The notes under the pieces were generated by a model. It was not told the DNA's origin. It searched no databases and saw nothing but the letters and a program-made list of their open reading frames with translations. A stretch of 64,000 nt of DNA from contig NC_133907.1 in assembly GCF_964199755.1 (NCBI RefSeq), positions 2,299,001 through 2,363,000 on the forward strand, read 5' to 3'. Shown here one piece after another: positions 55,056 to 64,000 of this stretch. This DNA comes from Larus michahellis (Eukaryota; Chordata; Aves; Charadriiformes; Laridae). The stretch's first letter is position 1. Each line of letters opens with the position of its first letter. The position numbers were made by a program, and so were the translations under genes.

Positions 55056-58000
55056 GTGAGGCAGCGCGGCGGCGGGGGGGGGGTGTCGGGCCTAGGCTGG
55101 TTCTGGCGCCGCGGGCCGCCGCTCGCTGAGGGGACGCGGGGGGGCCGCCCCGCCGCCTCCCTTCCCTGAACAATGAGCCCGGCCTGTGCAAGCTGCGGCC
55201 GGAGCCCGCCCGCCCTGACGGGCCGCGGCGGGGGCCCCGCGGTGCAGCGAGCCGGGTGGCGGCGGGGCCGGAGCCCCTGTGCCTCCGGCGCTGCTGGCTT
55301 TCCGTGAGTCAGCACTCGAGAGGCCGCTCCGTGAGGCGGGGACGAGCAGGGGCCGTGGCCGGGACTCGCTGGGCCTCCCCGGCGGGGCGGACAGGGCCTG
55401 GGATGCTGAGGAGCCCTTGGCTTTGACGGGACGTTAAGCAGCGCCCTGGAGAGGAATGCTGGCTCCTCTTGCTGTTGTTAGAGCCAGGAAGGTGATGGTC
55501 TGCATCCCGGTTCGTGGTTTGGTTCCCTGCTCCGGTCCATCCATGGATGCATGGTGGTATCTTGGTGCTTGGCTTGAGCGGGGCCGCAGGCCAGCGCTGG
55601 GGAAAGCAGAGTTGCTGTTGATGTGTCTTTGTTCTTTTCGTGGTCGATAACTGGACCCTGCGCAGGTAAGGAGGGCGAGGGCTGGTGCAGAGCTGGGGGG
55701 TACCTGCACGTGGGGCTGGCGCTCCCCACCTTGCAGGCTGCTCGTCGACGATTTGCATCTTGTTTCCCCGTAGAAATAGTGATCTTTATCTTCTACTTAA
55801 ATGGTGTCATTTGGATTCAGTTGTCAGCTGTACTGGGAACTCCTGTATTTACTCTCAGAAAAACTTGTCCTGTCTTGTTTAGACTCTCAAATAGGATCTT
55901 ATTTCTGTACTGCCTTGAATGTCCAGCTTGGCTCCTCCAGCTAATGTGCATCAGCCTTTTCTTTCCCTGCGTTTTGTCCTTCCCTGTTCTGGGAAGTTCA
56001 CACCTTCTTCATTGCCTTCAGCAACCCATCAGGATTGTCCACAAAACAAACATCTTTTGTTTTGAAAGACTGTCTGCTGGCACGAGACATTGACTTGCCC
56101 GATGCTCAATCATCCTCAAGGTATCCTGTGCCACAGTATTTATTCAGTATGATGTTTATGTGATGCTGGACATGAGTATTTGACACCTATTAGTGTGTAC
56201 TCTGAAATTAAAAATGTGAGTTTCCACAAATTCACTTTTTTCTAGGGGATGTAGTTGTTTATTTAAGTGTACAAATGGAGCTATTTATGTTGGTCTTTCA
56301 CTCAAAGTAGTTGAGAGGTTGCAGGATAGATGCAACTTCTTTACTGTATGTGCAGGAAGGTCTTTACCCAGCAGCAAGTAGAAATGGTTTTTGACATAAT
56401 TCTGGCTCCCACATAGCACTTGCTACTTCAGAGCTCGAGTGGTGCGTTTCAGAGGCAGATGTGATTAAAGTGCTTTATGATGTGAGAAAGTACATGTTCC
56501 GTATAAGATTTCTGGTTGTTCTTGTATTTATTGGTCTCTTAGTGTTCAGTCTTGATGAACTGGAATGCTTAAGAAGTAGTTGTTACAATAGACAATGTAT
56601 TTTTCCCTGCTTAAAGTGCTGCTCTATAAACTTTATAGTACAAACCCTGCTTTTCATTTTAGTTCAGAGGATTTTTTAAAATTAGAGACCGTATATCAAA
56701 ATTAATGTCAGAATTATGAACATAGCAACAATGTTGAAGTTGGTGACAGCAATATCAACCCTGTGCTTAGCGGGCACGGTGGTTTAAAACACTTGATCGC
56801 TGAAGGGTTAGAAGAACCATGAATTACTGACATGTAGTTGAAGCTGTCCAGATAGCTAGTAAATTATTATTAAGCCCTAGATGCCACGGTTTAAGGCTCA
56901 TACAACTTCAGTATGTAATTTAAGTGCTATTCACTTTAGTTTTTGTCATCCAAGTGATATAAAGAAAAATTTAGGTTGAAAGAGACCTCAGGAAGGAATT
57001 TGATTCAGGGTCTTACTTGAAGCAGGGCTAACTTCAATTGATTTGTGTTTGGTTGCTGTTAAATCTCAACACATGCACAATACCTTAAATGCTGGATAAG
57101 GAGATTCCACGTGCTTAATTAAGCACTGCAAGAAAGTTGTCTGTCTTGTTAGATGCTAAAATTAAATTGCAAACAAAATAATTTTAAACCCATTAATGTC
57201 CTGTTGGCAGTGAACACCAGTAACTTACTCACCCTTCAGTAGCAGTCTGAAGAAACTGGAGTTTTTGAGCAAGGAATATCCACATAAGCTCTGCTTTCCA
57301 GACATCCAGGCACTCTTGTTAGGCTTCCTGACCCTTCAGAGGTCGAGCTCAACTGAGCCCCACACATGAGTACAAACTGTATTGGAAAGCACCAGCTGCA
57401 GTGCCATGTGGGATTGATTTCCTTGTCATCTGTAAACAATAGTCACTGTAACTCTTCATGGGAGACAGTCCTTCGGACCTCCACAGAAACTTAAAGCTGT
57501 ACTTTGAGATGTGCCAGAAACCATTAAACACTTCAAATGCAGGGGCAGGCATGGTCATCTCGTAGAGCCCTTCCAAATGCCTCGCTGATGTTTTGTGTAC
57601 AACAAGGACATAGTTTTCCAGCTTTTCAGTTAGAAAATTTGGGACCAGCCAACTGAGAGGCTGCCTGGGCAGCTTTGGGTTTTGCAGGTCATGCATTTCT
57701 CCATGTGGAAGCTGCCAGGCTGATGCCGGTGCTCAGAGAGGATGTGGTGCCTTCCAAGCCGTGGGATTCTGCAGTAGTCCCTGCATAACTAGTATGTCTT
57801 GCCGTGAGCTGTGTGCTGTAATAATCTAATCTTGAGCAGGGATATCAGCAGTATGGTTCATGTCTAAAAGGCCACGAGCATTGCCTTCAATTTATAATGT
57901 GTTTCTAGTTGACTAGGTTACAGCTGTAATATGATCAAACAGCAGCTGGAGTTCTAAAATAACTTGGAGGGGTTGTATACCCTAGGAACTAATGGAAGAC

Positions 58001-61000
58001 AGTCGTTCAAAGGAAGCGACTGGCAGCTTGTCCTTGCACCAGTTAAGATTCCCTTCCAGTCAGGTGTAAGCTGAGGCGCTAAACAGCATCAGCGTGATGG
58101 GGACAAAGTTTGGCACTGACCTGCTGTACCCAGAGCTTACTGCTCCTCTCAGCTGACAGGCACATTGAGCAGAGGTGAGGACTGCTTGCAGGGCTAACTG
58201 CTGCTTGGTGGGAGGAAGCACCTGGACACAGCTTTTCATCTCTAAGATCAGGACTCTTGATGAGTAGCTCATCAATGCTCCTAATAAGTTAGTAGAACTA
58301 CTAATTATAGTATAGTATACCAGGGATGGTCAGCACTGGGGTTGAGTGGATCCCCTTTTTGCTGCCCTTTTTCTGGAGAAGCTGTGGTGCCCCCTGTCCC
58401 CTATCATCCATGTGACAGGGTTGGCTGTGCTCATATCTTTCCAGCTGTGCCGTGGAAGTGGCAGCTGGCTGGCACATCACCACAGACTGTGACATGGCAG
58501 GTGCTTGTGAAAGGCCTGTTAAGGATGTAATTTGTAAAGGTACTGCAGGAATCGTGGTGTGTCCTGGCAGAGAGACTGAGTACTTCTGTGGTAACCTGTT
58601 AGAAATTGATGCAACTATAATACAGAATTCTTCTGTGGCCTGAAAGCATTCATCAAACCAGTATGTGCTGGTGCTTATCTGAACTGGCAAAGATCCACAA
58701 AGACAGAAGACAACTAGGCTTGTAAACTTGATGAACTTCTGTAACTTGTGGCTGAAAAAAATCTCTGTGTGTAAACCATGCCCATTCTCTAGCCCATTTC
58801 AAGCTTTCACATGTCAGCATCTGATGTAACTGCTACCTGTTTTCCTGCACTAGCAACCCAGTAGGTCTGAGTCTGACCTTTTCCTGTTTAATGGCTCAAA
58901 TTAATTTATGCTTTTACCTAATAGCTGCCACGCAGTGAATTGCAGCTTTTTTCCCACTCTAAGGTGGAACATCACCGGTTAGTACCAGCTCAAGTGTTGA
59001 GATAGCTGGGAGTCAGTAAAGCCTCACTAGGCACTGAGGTTTTGGATTTATCACTAAAAGCTTGTTTTGTAGTCAGTGGATATTAATCATAAAACTAGTG
59101 GTGTGCAGTAGAGATAGAATTCTAATTGGAAGTTCTTGTCATTGATAAAACTTTACCTCTATGTCTGTAATAAATATATGAAACCCAAGGTGCAAATTCA
59201 AGCTCTAAAGCCTTCTAAGATTTTTTTTCCCCTGCTGCTTCAGGGGCCTCTCGTGTGGTCTGCTGCAGTGGCAGTTGTCTCAAGCTGAATGCTTACAGAG
59301 GACAGGGGCTGGGGAGGGAAGGGGAATATGGCAGTACTGCACTGTGGGGAAGCCCTCAGTTTTGGAGTAGGATTCTTCACTCCAGCTGGTCTATGGTCTT
59401 TACCTTCACAGCTTGATGTAAACAAAACTGTTTATGCAGGCTGCTGAAAGAGTTGGCATTTGAGTGAACAGATGTGTGCGCTAAGGAGATTCAGGGTTCT
59501 GAAGGTAACCTTTTTTTTTGTTGTTACTTTTGGCAAGTATTAGAAGAGTACTTTTTAATTGCGTAAATAACTTCATGCTGCAATAGTAATACTGGACTAA
59601 TAGTAATCTTTCCTATACTAAAGTGCGATCCTTTGGTACTGAAGACCGGCCCACAGACAGACCTGCTCCTCCGAGAGAAGAAATCTATGAATACATTATT
59701 TTTCGAGGGAGTGACATCAAAGACATCACTGTCTGTGAACCTCCAAAAGCTCAACATACTCTGCCACAAGATCCTGCCATTGTTCAAGTAAGTTAGCCTG
59801 AAGTGTTGATAGAAAGCTATGATAAAACATTGGTGATGAAAGACTTAATTTTGTTATAAACTTATAAAAACGAAGGCCAGTAAGTGTCATGAGGAATCTT
59901 CAGATTGAAGCATCCTGAATCTCATTGTAATGTTTAAAATAGCAGCAGCATTAAAGACTTCAGTCAACAAAAGCCAGAGCTAGTTTACCTAGCTGAGAAT
60001 ACAGGAAAATCGTAAAGAGGTAAACTAACCCTTCTCAGTATTTACTTAAGCTTTAATAATGCTGTACATGAAGTAGAGAATCTCTGCCAAAGCAAGCTGA
60101 CTTCGGGACACTGTAAATGGAAATGTACTTTGTCTTGTTACAGTCTTCACTGGGCTCTGCCTCTACATCATCCTTTCAGCCACATGTGCCTTACAGCCCG
60201 TTTAGAGGTATGCCACCTTACAGCCAGCTTGCTGCCAGCTCTTTACTTAGCCAGCAGTATGCAGCTTCGTTAGGTTTAGGTAAGTAAAAACTTTACTTGC
60301 TAGAATCAAGGTACAGTTCTTGTATGCAACTACTGTGAAACCGAATAACAGTAACTAATACTGAATTCCTTGCCAAGTGTCAGGCTGCCACAAGCAGCGA
60401 ATAAGTAGTTAACAACTTTGTGCAATGATCTTGTTGCAAGGAGGCCTGCCTTTCACTTACATGCACACACAGATGCACACACAAGAAAGAAACTAACTAA
60501 ATAGCTAAAGTTTCTTTCTGCAAGTAATCTGAATACCTAACAGTCAAGGCCAGTTCACTTCTAACCTAACATACCTTACATACAGATCACATGTAAAAAA
60601 CTTGTATTCCCAGAGAGGACTGTAAATACACTGCTCTAATGCTGTTCCGGAGATTCTTGTATCTCTTTCCAAGTCCTTCAGATGTTTCACTACCTTGTAT
60701 CTTATCCATATATCTTTGCTTTCTCTTCTTCCCTCTATCTCTTTAGAGAAATTGGTAAGCCCTCCAGCATCAGCAGCTGCTTCCAGCCCTAGTTCTTCTC
60801 CGTCTCCACAACCTGTTTCAGAGCCTGACATGTCTTCAGAGCCCCATCAGCTCTCTTCCAAGGGTAACAGCAGTTTGAGGACTCCAAATATTTGGAAGAA
60901 CTGCATGGCACTTGCAAACACTCTGTTCTTGTTAACCCCTCCTAGAATGATAGTACTTATATGGGTAATGCTAGTAGAATTGGTTTGTTCTCAGCTGGTT

Positions 61001-63051
61001 TTGCCGTTCATTACATGAAGTATTCCTCCTGTCCTAGAAGTATCAATTAGAGAGACAGGAGAAAGACAAAGTACAGGACAGCGTATCCTCTTGTGTAAGT
61101 ATCACGAGAGGGCTGAGTTTTAGGGATGGTGATGTGCTGCATCATATCCAGGACCATGTGTTGCCCTAGAGACTGGGCGAGGAATCAATTAGTCTTTCCT
61201 GGAAAGACAAGCACACTGCTAATATTGTGGGTGGCCTTGCTGTTAGAGACATAGGCTAATAGAACATTCAGGAGTATTGCTGTAATTGAGGAAATATCAG
61301 GATAGATTTCATGCATGATGGGGCAGAGTACCTTGTCAAGACTCCCAGTTAGTAAAGCATGACTAACGGTAAACAATTTCCGAGTTGTGGTAAGCTGAGA
61401 TAACAGTTCTGGGTGCTTGCTTCTGTGTGTAAAAACTTTTAAAGGAGGTTGAGTAGAGATACTAGACTGACCATCCTCAGAGCAGAGAGACCAGGTGCAG
61501 CCTGCATTTAAACATGGTAATTAGTTTCATCTGTTTTTAACTTAAGCATGTATGCTTGTGTTGGCATGAAACTGTTTTTACTTACTCTCTGGTTTTGGCC
61601 ATCTATCTGTACATACTTTCTCAATATTCTGGCTAAGCTTTGAAACTTTCTTATGTTAAACTTGCACAGCAGCTTTGTCCTCCTGAATAATCCTTAGGAT
61701 ATGTCTGTCTTCCTTGCAAGTTTTCCAGGTGTACATTAACTGGGAACCTGCATGATGTTACCTACTGGGTATATCTCATGTGGACTTGGGTGACCCAGAA
61801 GTGTCAGTGGCTTGGTTTGTGTGTACTCTTCAGCTTTTCACTTTTCTTGCTCTTAAGATATATTCAGTTAAAATTCGCTTCCAAGCAGTTCTTACGCATA
61901 ACTACATAAACCTGTAGTACTCCAAAACTTCTAATTAAATCTAGAATGCAGTGTTTCTTCTGAGTACTGAAGACTGTCACTTTTTTATATAATTGGTGTA
62001 AGGTATACCAAACCATGAAAAGTATTTACATGTTTTGTAGTGTGAATAAATAAGCCTGGATGGAAGAGCAACAGAAGTCTTGGTAACACTTTGGCCTTGA
62101 CCAAGAAGGAATTTAAAAGGGTAACTTTGAGATCCTGGTCTGGTTTCAGGTTTTCTTTGTCTGCAAGCTAACAATAAGCAATGAAGTTGAAGGACTTCTA
62201 AAAGCAGCTTACAAAATGGGATGTAGTTGAGGTGGTTAAGCTTTTGCTGCAAAACTTGTTTGACAAAGTGGGGAATCTTTCTTGAGCAGTTTCAAAACAG
62301 TGGATTTTTGCTTCAGATTTAAAGTATCGTGTAAAGTAAAATCCTGCATAACCAAGGATACACCTAGAAATTGGATTTTTGGTATAAATTGTCTTAAGAG
62401 ACTGACCTGGCTTGCTTATCTAATGTGTGTCTAATTTGGTTTAAGAAATAAATGGGTAAATTTCCTGATTTTTAAGGCTCTGGATTTGAGAGCTGAGACT
62501 TGTATGGCAGTAGTGCCTTACCTAGTGTATATGCAATTTAAACATAGTGTGTAATGATAAACACTCAAGGCTTTGAGTAATTCCTGACAAAACGGTTTCT
62601 CCATAGAAGTGGGTAGGGTTTGAATAGTGTTGGCACATTTTCGGAGAGGCACTTAGTCATTGGGATTTCTTCCAGGTGCTGGCTTTCCTTCTGTGCACCC
62701 AGTCCGCAAAAGCCCCATGGTAGAGCAGGCTGTTCAGACTGGCCCAGTTGACAACATGAATTCACAAAAGCCTCCCCCAGTGAAAGTAACTCCAGGGGTT
62801 CAGCGCAATGGACGGCAGGTTCCACAGGGTAACAGTAAGACAAATGGTACGTGTGCATCGCTGCTTCTTTAAAGTGCTGCTTGGACGCATCCTTCAAAGA
62901 CGCATAGCAAGACTACACTGTTCTGGTTTTCTTCTTGTGCTCCTCTAGTAAATTTATCCTTCTTGTTCAGTAGATACAGTTCAGGCAGCACCTGTGCAAA
63001 CCCAAGGACAGGTGAATGATGAAAACAGAAGACCTCAGAGGAGAAGATCAG
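54935..63051 (+). CDS. LSM14B: LSM14B, mRNA-repressor RNP protein (5' part, runs off the right edge)
   Basis: LSM14B (RAP55B) is a cytoplasmic Sm-like protein of stored and repressed mRNPs and P-bodies. In this family it works with DDX6 and 4E-T, and LSM14B is prominent in oocytes. Six exons assemble in frame to 263 codons plus one base. The N-terminal LSm domain covers about residues 1-95, with the conserved [18 protein letters not shown] and [16 protein letters not shown] Ser/Pro/Gln-rich linker with [12 protein letters not shown] follows, then the basic segment [29 protein letters not shown] and [13 protein letters not shown] separate it from LSM14A. The FDF, FFD and TFG boxes and RGG tail must lie beyond 64000; I find no further exon after 63051. 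The start ATG has a C/G-rich leader. Confidence 0.96.
55056..59623 (+). other. LSM14B: LSM14B intron 1
   Basis: 4.6 kb. The first part is still CpG island. The rest is AT-rich, with a 16-bp perfect palindrome at 57111-57126. Frames of up to 156 residues here show no family. No mobile element recognised. Confidence 0.8.
57111..57126. repeat. 16-bp perfect palindrome
   Basis: GTGCTTAATTAAGCAC in LSM14B intron 1, symmetric about TTAA-type AT core with no spacer. It could be a homodimeric factor site or chance. Confidence 0.85.
59624..59787 (+). CDS. LSM14B: LSM14B coding exon 2
   Basis: 164 nt, phase 1 to 0. Encodes [40 protein letters not shown] and [14 protein letters not shown], completing the LSm domain. 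The acceptor is ATACTAAAG, with a weak pyrimidine tract; the donor is CAA then GTAAGT. Confidence 0.97.
59788..60143 (+). other. LSM14B: LSM14B intron 2
   Basis: 356 bp, nothing recognised beyond splice sites. Confidence 0.85.
60144..60279 (+). CDS. LSM14B: LSM14B coding exon 3
   Basis: 136 nt, phase 0 to 1. Encodes [20 protein letters not shown] and [20 protein letters not shown], a Ser/Gln/Tyr-rich low-complexity linker. Acceptor CTTGTTACAG; donor TTAG then GTAAGT. Confidence 0.96.
60280..60746 (+). other. LSM14B: LSM14B intron 3, upstream of the cassette exon
   Basis: 467 bp. It ends in a good pyrimidine tract before exon 4. Nothing else recognised. Confidence 0.8.
60747..60863 (+). CDS. 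LSM14B: LSM14B coding exon 4 (probable cassette exon)
   Basis: 117 nt, phase 1 to 1, so skipping it keeps the frame. Encodes a Ser/Pro-rich block, [20 protein letters not shown] then [19 protein letters not shown]. This matches, from memory, a segment present in some mammalian LSM14B isoforms. Acceptor tract TTCCCTCTATCTCTTTAG; donor AAGG then GTAACA. Confidence 0.88.
60864..62675 (+). other. LSM14B: LSM14B intron 4
   Basis: 1.8 kb, AT-rich, no repeat or RNA gene recognised. Confidence 0.8.
62676..62846 (+). CDS. LSM14B: LSM14B coding exon 5
   Basis: 171 nt, phase 1 to 1. Encodes [20 protein letters not shown] and [10 protein letters not shown], a conserved linker segment, then a less conserved Lys/Pro/Gln stretch. 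Acceptor TTTCTTCCAG; donor AATG then GTACGT. Confidence 0.96.
62971..63051 (+). CDS. LSM14B: LSM14B coding exon 6
   Basis: 81 nt, phase 1 to 1. Encodes [20 protein letters not shown] and RPQRRRSG, the basic stretch ahead of the FDF domain. Acceptor TCCTTCTTGTTCAG; donor TCAG then GTAGGC. It is the last LSM14B exon visible in the window. Confidence 0.95.
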
Positions 63052-64000
63052 GTAGGCTAACCTGACACTCAACAGTCAACTTTGCCTATAAAGGCAAATA
63101 TTATACATTTTGGTGAAGGATTATTGGACAGAAGATTGAGAGCAAAGTAAAGCTTGATAAGACTTTGGGCACCTGGAGATGCTTCCGTAATAAAATAGGT
63201 TCTGGAGTCACAGAAGGGGGCGGGGGGGGGCAGAATTCTAGTGTCTTTTCTAGAAACTTAAAGATACGTTATACAAATTGATGCTATGAGTTGGCAGCAG
63301 CAGCTAGATTTCTCTGAAACCTGAAGTATTTTTACTGGGAAGGGCAGCCTATTTAAGAATTTCCAGAGCTCTTACAAATGAGAGGAACTGTGGAGCTCTC
63401 GCTTCCATAGAGCCAGAGGTCTTCTCTCGAGACTGCAGTTTAAGCACAGGTCAAAAGAAAGTGAAATTAAATTCAAACAGATATTTCTGCCCAAGCAAAA
63501 TGAGAAAAGGCAGGAAACAACTTCAGGCGCTCAGGTTGTCAAATTCATTTGCCTGAGGGCAGCACTGTAGAAGGGGTTATAGCTTTTCTGAAAAGGAGGT
63601 GATAGCTCCTCAGTTGGAAACCAAAAACTTGACAAAGGACAAGCTCCCTTTGTGGGTAGATGAGCCTTGGGCGGATTTTCTGAAACCAGTGACCTGTGCC
63701 TCTTTGCCATCGTGACAGGTTTGGAGGCTTATTACAGTAACATGCTTGCAGATGACTAGCAGACAGAAAAGATACTTTTCCCCGCTTCCCTCAGCTTTTC
63801 TTGGTACGGTGCTTGTTCTGATTTCCTCTCCTCACACTGGAAGGAACCTTGGGTGTACTCTGTTTAATGGTAAGACTGACATCCAGGAATGCTTTTCAGA
63901 AAGGTGAAGTGTTGCTGTAATATTTCTTCTACAGCCACGTTCAGAGGGTACTTTCAAAGAGGTGTGGGCTAACCACAGATGGGAAGCCAGAAACTCCCGA
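63052..64000 (+). other. LSM14B: LSM14B intron 6 (open at the window edge)
   Basis: 949 bp after the exon 6 donor with no match to the expected FDF-region exon. A short G-rich run (GGGGGCGGGGGGGGGC) lies at about 63216-63231. The next exon must lie beyond 64000. Confidence 0.7.

Larger units (their letters stand above)
53950..55430. promoter_or_regulatory. LSM14B: LSM14B promoter CpG island
   Basis: A GC- and CpG-rich block with abrupt edges around LSM14B exon 1. In order it holds a pentanucleotide GC-box/CT array, two CACGTG E-boxes, an NRF1 site, a TATA box and the exon. It extends about 370 bp into intron 1. Open frames in other phases here are composition artefacts. Confidence 0.9.

Noticed and set aside
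55623-56093. 156-codon frame in LSM14B intron 1
   Set aside because: No family, weak start context, and it follows a GT donor within a clearly spliced gene. Treated as chance.
1-64000. CRISPR arrays, operons, prophage or tRNA/rRNA genes
   Set aside because: The window is vertebrate nuclear DNA with spliced genes. I saw no spaced direct-repeat array and no tRNA-like cloverleaf or rRNA segment.

Overview
The window is nuclear DNA from a bird. The evidence is multi-exon vertebrate genes with GT-AG introns, three CR1 LINE pieces with the avian 3' end (repeats of ATTCTATG), very few other interspersed repeats, and two compact CpG-island promoters. Two genes are recognisable: TAF4 on the minus strand, complete in coding sequence, and LSM14B on the plus strand, whose 3' part runs off the right edge. 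From memory, the same two genes are neighbours on human chromosome 20q13.33. I cannot name the bird order.

Layout. About 1-974: sequence beyond the TAF4 3' end. About 975-2343: probable TAF4 3' UTR. 2344-40148: TAF4 in 16 coding exons, 3309 coding bases including the stop, 1102 residues. Intron 2 alone is 18 kb. A CR1 piece lies in intron 7 and another in intron 3, the latter 33 bp from the exon 4 acceptor. About 39350-41150: CpG island at the TAF4 5' end. 41160-53900: intergenic, AT-rich, with a 1.3 kb CR1 reverse-transcriptase relic, a long pyrimidine tract and a local tandem duplication. About 53950-55430: LSM14B CpG island, with a TATA box, NRF1 and E-box motifs and a pentanucleotide array. 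54935-63051: six LSM14B exons, including a frame-preserving 117-nt exon. The FDF and RGG parts lie beyond the window.

Function. TAF4 is a core subunit of the general transcription factor TFIID (nucleus). LSM14B is a cytoplasmic RNP protein of translationally repressed mRNA. The genes point away from each other with about 14.8 kb between start codons. No functional link between them is implied; this looks like conserved synteny.

Hunt result. I found no novel gene system. The most unusual structure is TAF4 intron 1. It contains at least six diverged copies, mostly 150-220 bp apart, of the sequence at its own intron 1/exon 2 boundary. This suggests a degenerate minisatellite that includes coding sequence, and possibly an intron created or expanded by tandem duplication. 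Other items worth checking are a CR1 junction at the likely branch point of intron 3, a GC-AG intron (intron 13), and a TATA box in the TAF4 promoter that points away from TAF4.
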